Source: Malurus cyaneus samueli | Taxonomy: Eukaryota; Chordata; Aves; Passeriformes; Maluridae | Assembly: GCA_009741485.1 (NCBI GenBank) | Contig: CM019216.1 | Span: forward strand, 42,132,872 to 42,196,871 | Length of the DNA stretch: 64,000 bases | Reading direction: 5' to 3' | Shown here: positions 1 to 11,158 of the stretch, piece after piece | Layout of the letters: every line of letters starts with the position of its first letter | Numbering within the stretch: the first letter of the stretch is position 1 | Position numbers and translations under genes: made by a program | Notes under the pieces: model-generated | Databases searched by the model: none | Seen by the model: the letters and a program-made list of their open reading frames with translations, nothing else | Told to the model about the DNA's origin: nothing

Positions 1-1712
1 TGGGGGCCAGAAAAGAATCTCTTCTTCCCCTTCAAGCTCTTACTTCCTTTTCCTGCAGCACTACTGGAAAACTCCTAACCTCCTCACTCAGTAACAGGAA
101 GCTTCTTGCCCCTTTCATTTCTTTAAAAATAAAACCAAAACTAAACTTTTGAGAGTTTTTCCTTCACATCTTATCTGCAAGCTTGGCAAAAGCTGTCATC
201 TATTTCTCTCAAACACAACCTCTTCTACATCTTACTGACCACCTTTCCTTCTCAAGATCCTACTGCTACCACACCACCTTTGTACTTGCCACAGTAGCAG
301 ACAGAACATCAGCCAAATGCTATTTGCTTTCTGAAAGGTGATGATGGGCTTTACATCTCATTTCTTAGTTTCAGGGAGAGTAACAGAGGAAACAACAAAA
401 TAGCCATGGGAAAGACCATATACAAGAGTCTGTGGGAAGCACTAAAAATTACTCATCACCACTTGCACTATCCCCTTGGGCAGGAAGCAAAGGCATGGTT
501 TAGTTGCAACAGCAGCTCTCATTAAGGCACAGATATGAAGTACTAATTATCTCTTCCTAGACTGGGGACTTTTCTATTAGAATGCATTGCAGGCAACTAG
601 TTAGACAGGTTTGGTTTAGCTCTGCTGCTCTTCACACATATTGAGAGCATTCAGTGGTTAATATTTTCAGGATTTGCAAGTAAATCTAGTACTTAGGTTT
701 CCTTAGCTTTTGAGAGATTTTAGCAAGGCATGAACACCTTCAGCCATTCTACCTTCCTCAAGATAAGAAGCTTCATCAGGAAAAAAATTATAAAAGTGGA
801 AAGTAAACGACAGCTTTTCAGATACCATAACTGAAAAGAGATTTTCTTGCAGAGAGAATGAATTGTTCAGGATCAACTACATTGTGTCCTGACTTCAGTC
901 AATAATTCTGTGATTTAGCCTGTCACAGGTTTATATCAGTAAACAGCAACTACAGTCCAACACTCTACTTACATTCAAAATAATATCAAATAGAGGAAGT
1001 AAGAAAATGTAAATATATAAATTATTATAGACTCTCAAATATCTTACAAGTATCAACTTGCACTGGTACATAACATTCCAGTTTCACATTCAAGAGGGTA
1101 TAATCCTCCTTGCCACATCACTGAGTTGCCTTTCTTTTATGAGTAAATGCAACTGCAGTACAAATGCACTCATTCCCCTGTGATTTTACCACCAACGTTG
1201 TTCATTCACAGCACTTAGCCAACTTGAGTGCAAGCTTCCTCCCCTGACACACTCTTGCTATATAACTTAAGTAACTTAAGTTCTACGAAATAAGAAGATG
1301 GGGAGAACAGTACACAAATTAATCAGTAGACAAACAGTGATTTAAGAGATCAAGCAGATTACCATCTCTACATTTAAGAGTTTTCTACCACCACAGTGAC
1401 CTGAGCTACCACCATTAGCAGATGCAACCTCTGAACAATGTAATGATATTTGCAGAAACCCCAATACACCAAGCTGCCCCAGGAGAAATTCTGTTTTTCT
1501 AATAGAACCTGCTTCATAGCAGGCTATTTTTTCCCTCTCTTACTTATTATTTTCACACTTCTGCTTCAAACAAACAAGATCCATTAAACAAAAAAAACTA
1601 AAATAAATAGAAGTTTGCATGGCCAGAACCACAAGCAGCATACCTGTGTCAGATTACATACTTGCCTTGGCTATGTACTTCATCCTTCTTTCTCTTCCAA
1701 TGTCCTATCTTT

Positions 1713-1866
1713 CACAGAACCATAGAATGGTTAGGATTGAAAGAAATTGAAATATCGTCTAGTTCCACCCTCTGCCACGTGCAGGGAAACCTTTCATTAA
1801 ACCAGGTTTCTCAGAGCACCATCCAATCTGGCCTTGAACACTGCCAGGGATGGGTCACTCGACTCT
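1713..1866 (-). repeat. CR1 LINE fragment (3' end, antisense)
   Basis: Read on the minus strand this is the 3' end of an avian CR1 retrotransposon. The plus strand shows the diagnostic reverse-complement order: a CATAGAATGG terminus, a TTAGGATTGAAAG block, a CTAGTTCCACCC block, then CCATCCAATCTGGCCTTGAACACTGCCAGGGATGGG. It is diverged and truncated at its 5' side, as usual for CR1. It lies inside CDK19 intron 1. Confidence 0.85.
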
Positions 1867-4800
1867 TATGTGGACTTGGATGCTGCAACTTAAGAACTTT
1901 ACATTAATGATTCTTCACACCAATAATCAGTCCAAGGAGGAAAACAGACTCTCTTCTTGAGTTTCAAGCTTACAGTACTGAAAAATAGGGGAGAGAACAG
2001 GGAAAGAATATTTCATTTGTCTTCCCTTTCCTATGCCTGTATTCCACAGTAATGTTTTTGGACATGCATCACTGTTGCCCAATTTTCAATAGGGAATTCC
2101 ATGTTTTGCAACTAAGGTAAAATCTGTTTTATACCAACTCTCTTGTTTAAAAGTTGCAGGTACAGTAACAAAGTATCTGACAAGTTACAATTAATGATTT
2201 TCTTTCAAAAAAAAAGTGTATTAGTACTGCAGCATATAAATCTACATACTTGCTTCAGCTGAAACATTGTACAGTACAGGGCAGTGCCAAATCTTATATC
2301 CTTGCCAAAGGATAACATGGCAGGAGGGTCTGCCAGGGCAGCACCAGCTACTGAGCTGGCAGTGAGCCTGGGAGCTGCCCAGGGAACAAATCCTGGCCTT
2401 TCTACTGCCATTGGTTTGAAAGCTGATAACTCCATATTTCTATAATTCCTTCAGTAACAAGATTAAAAAGCACATATTTGCTTTTTGAAAGGTGTTCTGA
2501 AATATACAGATTTAAATAAAATTACAAACCTTTTTTTCTTTCCAAGTAGCTATATAAGCAACATTTATAATAACCTCTGCTGACCAACTGCAGGTAGTGA
2601 GTAAAAGAAAAATAAAAAATAAAATAGCCATATATTGAGAAAAAGCAGCCAGTTCAATTGTTTGTTTACAGAAGGAGAGTAACTAGAAGCAGCAATAACT
2701 AGAAAGGTTTTATTCAGTGAAGATTTTAGCTTTTGCAAGTGTTGCATCTGCTGTTGCTGCTACAGAATGAAGAACAGAGTGGCCTATTTTCTGCTTGACT
2801 CAAGTATCCCACTATTCCTTGCGCTCCCGACTAACCAGCAGTGGTATCTTTTCAACTTGCTGACTCATGCAAACATCCACCTGCAGGTGGACTGACATCC
2901 TGGTGAAGGAACACAAATATTCTGTAGTGGCCTGGACTCAAAGACTGATAGTTTTGAAAGAGTAAAGGAAAATAACGCAGGCATATACAACAAACAGAAT
3001 TTCAAAACCTCACTCACCCTACAACTTGCCTCTCATATGAGCAGGAGATACAAGAAGTGAAACAACTAAGCACAATGCTGAAGCTTAAAATGTGATCAAA
3101 GAAGTGGCAAGGAACATAATGAGGGAAGGTAAAGCGTGAAACAAAACTACATATTCCTAACCATGACTGGAAAAGCTGCAATTTTTGCTGTGCTTGACAG
3201 ACGTGAATGTATCCCAAAAAATACTTAGCAAAAGTCAACATGTTGCTTTGAAGCAGTACACAAACAAAAAAATTGAAACCGATTTTCTGGCTACACAAAG
3301 AGCTAAAAACTTAATACTGATGACTGAATTGCAATCATGAGGCTTATATCATTATCTCCCCCACCAAAGCCACTGGTCCAGTTTTAGTGTATACGAAATA
3401 AAGCATTAGAAAGCTCATATAAATACCTATTTTCTATCCCTTGTGGACTACAGACATATAAATGAAAGTTACGTAAACCCAGGTGCCAAATTTTGCTACA
3501 TGTATAATACAGGCAGTACCTCCAGACCTCATCAGACCATACCAACACTACTGAATTAAATAGAAGCTGCAGGTGCTCAACATCTTTAAAAACATAATCA
3601 TGCAGTGTATTCAAATGTCACACCAATATTGTTCTAATCTGACTGTCTATTTAAAAAAGAAGAAGTCTTTTGACTTGCATAGAAACTGGTCACTAGAAAC
3701 ATGCCCAAATGATATTCCACTCTAGGCTGAAAAAGCCAAACTAAGCTGCTACTTTGTCAAAAAACTGCTTTTATGCACAAGCCATTCATGGAGATCTAAG
3801 CAACACAACCACTTTTTTTACAAGCACTTTATCGAACAGCTTGCCAAGCTCCATATAAACACATTTTACTATTTCATAAAATTCATATGCCAACTTTTTG
3901 AAACATGAAGTGACAAGCTCTCAGTGGAATTTCTGCAGAGTTATAAGGTTCTTATAGCCCTCAGCCTCCTGAGACTGTAAATTGGCTATATGAAGCAAGA
4001 AGCCAGAATCTTTTTCTTTTATATAGGAATGCCTTGCAAATTAGAATACTGAAACGGTCTCCGCAATCAGTTAAAGAAGAATTCCTTTACATGAGGCTCC
4101 AAAGCCCTCAGTGATCAGCACACAATAAATATGCACCCTGCGAGATTTCTTTCATTAAAATCCTCCGAAAGTTAAGAGCTAATGCTAAATATCCTCCAAC
4201 CTGCAGATATACTTTAGCTAGGTGTTTACATAAAGAAATCACCTTATATTAATGATCTTAGTTGGTTTCTAATTTTCCCTACATTGTTCACACTTACTTT
4301 CACCCAAGTTACACAAAAGCAACTGAGTGAACTCACCAATGTCAAAAAAATTAAGACCAAGAAAAAAAGAGAAAGAATAAGCCACTTTCTAAGCTTCGTG
4401 AAGTAAAACCTCTGAGTATATAGCACAGTTGAATTTGTGCCATGCTATATGGCATGTCAATCTATCTGGCAGCACTGAAACTTTGCACTTCCTTTTACCG
4501 GTTAGTTTTCTTACAGCTCAAGGTCTCCCTTTGATTATTCCCAGCTCTGACACATTAGCTATCTTTTTATCATATTTACTTTTACTTTACTACCCATTTG
4601 CACTTGTCATGCTGGTATTATTGCAGGGATTTTGAAGATATGTCCTTTCAATGCTTTGTGGTAGCAACATAATTCCTGTGACGGCTTTCCATTGCAGATG
4701 ATGGAAATAAAACAGGTAAGTTAAAAACAGACATCAATTTTTTTTTTCATAAAACAGTAACCCCAAAGCACTGCCTTTTTTATGCTGTTCTTACAAGCAG

Positions 4801-4910
4801 CAATTTTAGGCTTACTATATCAAAGAACAGCAAAAAACATGTAACTAGCATTTTTGGTGTTTTTATTACCACTTCCTTTCATTCCTCTCTCACTCTCATC
4901 CATGTATGAT

Positions 4911-4951
4911 GTAGTGTGTGTGTGGAATATATATATATATAATCTATATAG
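4911..4951. repeat. TG/TA dinucleotide microsatellite
   Basis: A short (TG)n run is followed by (AT)n at about 4927-4942, then further TA-rich sequence and a second short TG run near 4963-4973. It is a simple repeat in CDK19 intron 1 and may be length-polymorphic. Confidence 0.8.
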
Positions 4952-6289
4952 TCGTAATATGGTTGTGTGTGTATACATATATTTAGAAAAAGAAGAAACC
5001 ATGACCACTTAACTCAAAATACTGGAACATCTCAGTGGCAGCTCCAATTCCTGGAAAAGCTTCAATATTTCAAGTTAGCTACACTCTATTATTCCTAAGG
5101 CCGCAGAGCAAGCGAGTCAGAATCAGAGCTCATTTCCTGGTATTGAATCCTCCACTGGAATTAGCATCTACTTTTCAGTTATTAATCACTTTCATACTAC
5201 AACCTCTTAATTCTGAGTTTAAATTTTCAAGACACACATGAATGCCATTAACACACATGAATGCTTCATACTCCCACTGAAGAAGCCCTGGACTTCTCCA
5301 CTAATCTAAAGCAGCAACATTCCCCTAAACCACTTTCAAAATTTTATTTAAAAGTTGTCATTTTCCCACAATCAGTCTCTTCTTTTTCAAAGTTTCAGAT
5401 GGTTATAATGGAAAGTTATTCCCTTGAGCATTCCGAGAGAAAGGAATCACCTCTGATTCACAGGTATATCTTAGCCAATCTGACAGTATGCTTAGAACAC
5501 TCTGCAAACACAGTCCATGTTTGTGCACCAGGCACAACCACAGTGAAAAAGTGCTCAATGGCCCTTCTGAAAGCAGAAGATTCTATTTGGAACCCACACC
5601 TGCACAAGAGCCTTGCTCAGCCCTCAGGATTGCTCCCCCTTCAACAACTGCAGGCCGGCCAAGCAATCCCAAATTGCAGCCCTCGTTCTCCATCACTCTC
5701 TTAACCACAGTACCATGAAAATGGCATCCATGGGATACCTATCCCTTGGTGCCAGCCATCTCTTCCCCAGGGAATAGAAGACACATCTTGTTTAGCCAGC
5801 AAACATGGGCTTAATGGCTGAAGGACCTCTCTGGATCAAGCCACCAGCCAGTGTTAGGGGACAGGGACATGTATCCTGCTCTCTCACAGGAAACTGATGG
5901 AGACACACCTGTGCGACGGTACTGGACAGAAGCCACCAGCTCTGCCTGCAAGGAGCGTCCCACACAGGCCATCCAGCCAAGCCTGCCCGGCACTGGGGTC
6001 AGCAGGGAACCTGGGGCTGGGGACACACCAGGGACCAACACACGCCCTGGGAGCTTCCCGGGCCGCTCGGGAAGGAGCAGCCGGGGAGGGGCGATCGGGA
6101 GCCAGGTACTACTCCTCGCTTCCCAATGTCAATCTGCAAGTAATCGGAACACAAAGTAGAAGTGCGGACGCGGTCACACAAAAGACGAAAGTGACGAGCT
6201 GCAACACGGCGAGAAAAGCAAAGGCGACCGCAGGGCACAGCCTGATGACACCGCACCACCAGGGATGGCAGGGGGAAGCGGGACAGAGA

Positions 6290-6512
6290 GGGACGAGCTT
6301 AAGGCTGGACATTAGGTAGAACTGCTTACATAAAGGGTGATTAGACATTGGAACAGATTGCCCAGGGACATGCTGGAGTCACGGTCCCTGGAGGTTCTTA
6401 AGGAAAGGTTGGATGTGGCATTTAGTGCCATGGTCTAGTTGAATATGGTGATGTTCGGTCATAGGTTGGACTCTATGATCTCAGAGGTCTTTTCCAACCT
6501 AATTGATTCCGA
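6290..6512 (+). repeat. CR1 LINE fragment (3' end, sense)
   Basis: The segment follows the CR1 3' region in order: a GCTGGACATTAGG block, ATTGGAACAGATTGCCCAGGGA, GAGTCACGGTCCCTGGAGG, the TTTAGTGCCATGGTCTAGTTGA block, then GGTTGGACTCTATGATCTCAGAGGTCTTTTCCAACCTAATTGATTC at the terminus. It ends about 190 bases from the CDK19 exon 1 donor, at the edge of the CpG island. Its 5' border is approximate. Confidence 0.9.
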
Positions 6513-7570
6513 CCCGAGAAGCCGGGCACCGATCCGCGGGGCCGGGGCCCGCTCCCGGCGCTGGGCGGGGGATACCGGAGCGGGCTCCGCTCTCCGGCCC
6601 CCGCGCTGCCAAGAACTTCCGAGGAGGGAGGGCGGGAGGGGAGGAAGGAGGGAGGCGCGGGTGCGGGGGGTCGGAGGGGGTTCTCCGGCGCGGCCTTACC
6701 CGTCCTTGCGGCGGGCCTTGTAACGTGCCCGTAGGTGCCTCTGCCCACTTCATCCCTCGTACTCGAACAGGTCCTCCACCCGCTCGCGGCTCGGCCGCCA
6801 GCTTCGACTTGAATCGTAGTCCATGTCTCGCCCATGGGCGGGGAGGACGGGGCGGGCAGGGGGACGCGGCGGCCGGATCAGCACTCGCAGCTGGCGGACC
6901 CCTCCCGGCCGCCGCCATGTCCGAGGCTCGGCGGGGGCGGCGGGCGAGGGGTCGGGGGGGGCGGTTTGTTTTGTTTTGGTTTGGGGCTTTTCGGCGGGGG
7001 GAGGGGGCGCGCTCCGCCGCCGCCACCGCTTCAACTGGCCTCTCTCGCGGCGCGCGCGAGGGGTGCCGGGAGTCGTAGTGCGGCTGCGGGAGCCGGCCCC
7101 CGCCGCAGGCGGGACGCCGTAGCGGCAGAACTACAACTCCGGCATGCCCGGGCCGCCCCGGCCGGGCGGCGTCGGCGCACTGCCCTCCCGGAGACACGGA
7201 GTGTTTCAGCGGCCGCTGGGAACTTGCTGACTCTTCACATTGCGGGCAGAGGCGGGAGCGGCGAAGCGCAGCCGGACGCGGCGCCTCTGGCTGGCAGGGA
7301 GCGAGGGAGGGAAGAACAGAGAATGGACTGCGGACACGCGCTCCATGCTGCGGGGCGCCGAACAGTGCAGCGACTTGTTTATCTCGCCAGCTGCCATTCA
7401 CTGGCGCGGCCCCGCCCCCCTGCGGGATGCTGCCCTCTGATTGGTCAGTGCCGCCCCGCCGTGCGGCGGGCAGGGCGGGGCCGAGCCGGCCCCAGGGCCT
7501 TGGCGCTGCGGGTCCATGTTGGAAACGGGAGCGGTGGGCGGAGCGGTACGGGCAGATGCTACTGAATAAA
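6500..7570. promoter_or_regulatory. CDK19: CpG island and promoter of CDK19
   Basis: Base composition switches abruptly to very GC- and CpG-rich sequence here and back to AT-rich DNA near 7570. The island contains CDK19 exon 1 and its upstream region on the minus strand. Visible promoter elements include a CCAAT box in minus orientation (ATTGG on the plus strand, 7440-7444) and an Sp1-type GCCCCGCCCCC tract near 7409-7419. There is no clear TATA box, as expected for a CpG-island promoter. The transcription start cannot be fixed from sequence. Long open frames on both strands inside the island are GC-composition artefacts. A divergent non-coding transcript on the plus strand is possible but not shown. 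Confidence 0.85.
6700..6824 (-). CDS. CDK19: CDK19 coding exon 1 (Mediator kinase N-terminus), frame broken by indels
   Basis: CDK19 is a cyclin-C-dependent kinase of the Mediator kinase module (with MED12 or MED13), acting in the nucleus on RNA polymerase II transcription. The minus strand from the ATG at 6824 reads MDYD, then pieces matching the family start: FKSKLAAE, then ERVEDLFEYEG, then VGRGTYGH (the glycine-rich loop), then YKARRKDG. The exon ends at 6700 before a GTAAGG donor. ARRKDG favours CDK19 over its paralogue CDK8 (AKRKDG), and AMD1 next door agrees with human synteny. The pieces lie in different frames: relative to an intact exon one base is missing before FKSK, one is extra after AAE, two are missing after EYEG and one is missing after GTYGH. 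The exon measures 125 bases where 128 are expected. Local sequence error is likelier than decay, because start, donor and CpG island are intact. The remaining exons lie beyond the left edge. Confidence 0.88.
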
Positions 7571-7877
7571 CCCATCGTTCGCAGAAGAACATATTGTGTT
7601 TGCGCTCAGATGCAGCCCCGGCGTTTTGCTGCAGCTATGATCGGATGCCGTAGCAATGCTGTGCTCCTCCTACCCCAAGCACAGAGATCTTTAGACAAAT
7701 GCCGTGCTGCTTTGGGGTTCAGATTTCATCGAAGTACGTTGAGATCACAGAAGCATTTAGGCCTCTTAATATTATGTCTCGGTCTGACACTCGCAGATTT
7801 TTTTTTGTGGAAAGCATCACTCTGTGAGCTTACTTGCATTATGGAAGTGCCACGCAGAGCTGACCACATACAAAGTC

Positions 7878-8225
7878 ACACAGAATCACGCAGTCAATTA
7901 TTTTGGGAAAGGCCTCTGAGATCATCGAGTCCAACCTATAGCCAAACACCACCATATCAACTAGACCATGGCACTAAGTGCCGTGTCCACTCTTGCCCTA
8001 AATACCTCCAGAACTGGTGACTCCACCACCTCCCCAGGCAGTACATTCCAATGTCTAATGACCCTCTCTGTAAAGCAATTCTTCCTTAATGTCCAGAATA
8101 AACCTCCTGTGGTGCAGCTTGAGACATTCTCCTCTCATCCTGTCACTTGTTGCCTGGGAGAAGAGGCTGACCCCCACCTCCAGCTTCCTTTCAGGGAGTT
8201 ATAGGGACTGTAAGGTCAACCTTGA
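7878..8225 (-). repeat. CR1 LINE fragment (3' end, antisense)
   Basis: The plus strand shows the reverse complement of a CR1 3' region: CACAGAATCACGCAG terminus, GGCCTCTGAGATCATCGAGTCC, CTAGACCATGGCACTAAGTGCC, a CAGGCAGTACATTCCAATG block and AGAAGAGGCTGACCCCCACCTCC. It looks related to the copy at 6290-6512 but lies in the opposite orientation on the other side of the CDK19 CpG island. A plus-strand open frame through it is a by-product of the repeat. Confidence 0.9.
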
Positions 8226-11119
8226 TGCTATCTCATACAATCTGCAGGTCTCACCCAGCTCTAGAAGCAAGGGACAATACCCATCTTATGTATTCAACCT
8301 TAGATTATTACTGCCAGCAGCAAGTGAATGAAGCAGAATTAAATTAGAGGAGGGGAGAGTAAAAATGGAATCTGTCCATATGGAGAAACCGTCTCAGTTC
8401 ATCACCTGCCCTGCCAGCATTAGTTACCTCAATGGAAAGTTTTTCCACATGCTGGATGGGAGGGGTAGAGGAGCTGATGAGAAGCTGTCGCTGCTGACAA
8501 AGCACAGGGAGGTGTCAACTGCACGATAAGGTATGGTGCTATATATGATTACTAGTGCATAGCTAAGTCATGAGATCATAGCCAGAAGTTTGTTTCTCAA
8601 GGAAAGGCAGGAGTGTAACCATTTTGAGGTGATTATTTCTTCCAGGAGGCAACAGATGATTCAAAATTTCCCTTGGGCCAGGTAGCTAGCAACTGAAATT
8701 CTCAGAAAACTTCATCACCTCTTTGCCAAAGTAATATTTTCCAGAGAACTGCAAATGCTTTGCTTTGCAGTTGCAGATGTGGATCTTTCTGAGCAAGGCC
8801 TGATCACAAGCTGGCAATTTTCCTGAACAGGAGGAAGAACATCATTGATCTTTCAGTGTCAACATTAAAGACATTTGCTAAAATTAGAGCTAACCATTTA
8901 AATTTTGCAAAGCGTTCACATCTTTGGTCACCTAGTAAGCAAAGCCAACACTGAGAAGAAAGGGATACAAGAGACTTGAAAAAGAAAACTTGTCTGTAGG
9001 TTATCCTACCCAGATTTATTCTGCCAGTTTTAACATCAATAGGAATAAGGACTACCTTGCTGTTAGTAATAATAAACTCTTAAAGTAGTTCCCATTGCCC
9101 TAATTGACCAAGAAAAATAACCATTATTGCCCATTTTCATCACTAAGGTGTTTGTTTTTACCCTTTCAATTCTACAATGTAGATGTCTTTGACAAGATAT
9201 CAGTGACAAGACTGTCATTTATTATTTTATACATTTTAAGTGCACGGCACTAATGAGAGAGGGCTAGCAGCACCCCCATTATGGTAACTTGGCATTTGTA
9301 AGCCAAGGCAGCATAATTTCCCCTCCACCCTACACTGTACACAGCTCCCTAGTGTTGCAAGCAGCCATTTTATCCTTTCTTCTGTAAATTAATTGTGCTT
9401 TGCCAGTGAATTTTTTGGCCCTCACTGCTGCTACTGGGAGGCTGTCCGAGAGAAACCTCTCTAACAGCTGGAAGCCTTTTAAAAATGTCAAACCTACATT
9501 TCCTTGTGACCAGTCCATGTCCATCTTTTCTTCCTGTGCAAATACTGTCCTGAAGTAGCCTTTCCCGGTCTCCTGTGTGTACCCCTGCCAAAAGTATTTA
9601 TAGACCACAGTCTCATCCCCACACAGCTTTTATTTTGCTGGACTAATCAAGCCATGCTCTTCTCATTCCCCTCATGAGCCCTGCCAGTAAAAGCTGGACT
9701 GGTACAAAGCTGGTCATGAAAAACACAGAATGTGATCTGTGCCCTGATTCCTTCTCTCGTGACATAGCCCTATTTCGAGTTTCTGAATCCGTATGTTGGC
9801 CACACAGAAGCCACTGAAAGTGTAGAACCAACTAAGCAGCTTCAATCATAGGCCAGCTCAGAGGCTGGTAAGAAGGACGCTACCATCTCATTTGTGCAGA
9901 ATTTTTATTGATTCAGTTAAAAGATGGAAATGGGCACATTTGTTTCTTCTGGAGTACATGGCAGGATTCCATTTCAAGTTCATAAAGGTGGAAAAAACTT
10001 TATTTGGGCACAAGCTGTCAGGCCTGCTGGAAAACAGCATCTCCTGGCATCTCCTCTGCAGGTTGGTCCCAGAGAAGAAGTAGCAGCAAACAGTCATTTA
10101 CAGGCAAATCATTCAAGAGAAAGAGACCGAACAATAATGTGACTTTTCCACTGCTCTTCCAAGTTAGCAGAATGGTCATGGTACCAGTAAAACATAGTTA
10201 ATAGTATTCATGTTTTCTTTTAAACTGTTTTACTTAATTGTATTACTCATTTCTGGTCAGAAGAGAGACGACTGTAACATTTTTAATATGTAGTGCCATC
10301 TCATTTGTTAATTGTGCTGATGAAGAAAGCTTGAGTAGCCCTAGCAAAGAAAACAGAAAATGATGGGCTTGCAGATTGCAAGCAGGACTTTTTTCACCCT
10401 GCCAGCCTAACTGAAGATGCCACATTGTCACTCATTAGAATCACCATTTCTTCTAAATCTCAAGTCACTGTGGTATAGTTTCACTGGAAGTGAAAGGTGT
10501 ATCAAGCAAGACTGAAAGCTGAGGAATTAAGTATTCTCGCTATTTCTCTAAACAATTCTCTGACACAGATAAGACATGAATTTCTGAAGTAAAAGGAAAA
10601 ATTTGGTCTTTAACATTTCAATGTCAAGAAAGTAATGCATGCAGAACATTTTTTCTTTTTTTTTGTAGATTGCATTGCATTTCAAATACACTCTTTTTTT
10701 TCTTTCTAGTTTGCTTCATTCCAAGGGCAATCTCTTAGAATTCTCTCTTCATTTGTTAATGAGACCAAAAGATAAGTGGTGGCTTTTTTTTTTTATTTTT
10801 AGGCCACATTTGGAAGTAGCAGCACTTTTTCTTAACTCTGTCTCTCTGTAAGCTTTTACTTGTCAATCTAAAGGGAAATTTTTGATTCTTCTAAATCAAA
10901 TTGTCAGTCTAATGGGAAAATTTTGGTGCTTTTAGTGATCAAGAGAGCATTTTTTCCAGTAGATCTTAAGTTGGATATTAATAAACATATGCGGTCAGTG
11001 TTAACTTCTGTCTGTCACATTTAAAGCCAATGTTGCTTTACTTAAGAGTGGAAGGATGACTCTCAGAATTCTGAGGGATACAAGTAGAGAAACCTTAGAA
11101 TGAATAGAGGTCTCACATT

Positions 11120-11158
11120 AACTGTATCATCTCTACAGAACTGTATTATCTCTACAGA
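11120..11158. repeat. Two-copy tandem duplication, 20-base unit
   Basis: Two adjacent copies of the unit ACTGTATCATCTCTACAGA, differing by one base (C to T in the second), lie head to tail. It looks like a recent replication-slippage duplication. Confidence 0.8.

Larger units (their letters stand above)
1..6699 (-). other. CDK19: CDK19 intron 1, 5' part
   Basis: This stretch lies downstream, on the minus strand, of the splice donor that closes CDK19 exon 1, so it is the beginning of intron 1, which continues beyond the left edge. I looked on the minus strand for exon 2, which should continue the kinase N-lobe after the KDG motif, and did not find it. The sequence is AT-rich and holds two CR1 fragments (1713-1866 and 6290-6512), a TG/TA microsatellite near 4911-4951 and a GC-richer shoulder from about 5800. 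The remainder looks like unique non-coding DNA. The assignment depends on the exon 1 call. Confidence 0.8.

Noticed and set aside
5261..5704. 147-residue plus-strand open frame in CDK19 intron 1
   Set aside because: No recognisable domain, no promoter, no splice support, and ordinary intronic composition.
6700..6824. CDK19 exon 1 as a processed pseudogene
   Set aside because: A splice donor directly follows the exon, it sits in a CpG island, and it lies in the expected syntenic position. A processed copy would run on into exon 2.
6499..7575. 358-residue minus-strand open frame in the CDK19 CpG island, and overlapping plus-strand frames of 191-243 residues
   Set aside because: Composition is Arg/Pro/Gly/Ala-rich in every frame, as GC-rich islands produce. 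Only the short CDK19 exon 1 pieces inside show family similarity.
7427..8020. 197-residue plus-strand open frame running out of the CDK19 CpG island
   Set aside because: The first part is CpG-island sequence and the last part is antisense CR1. It gives no continuous protein similarity.
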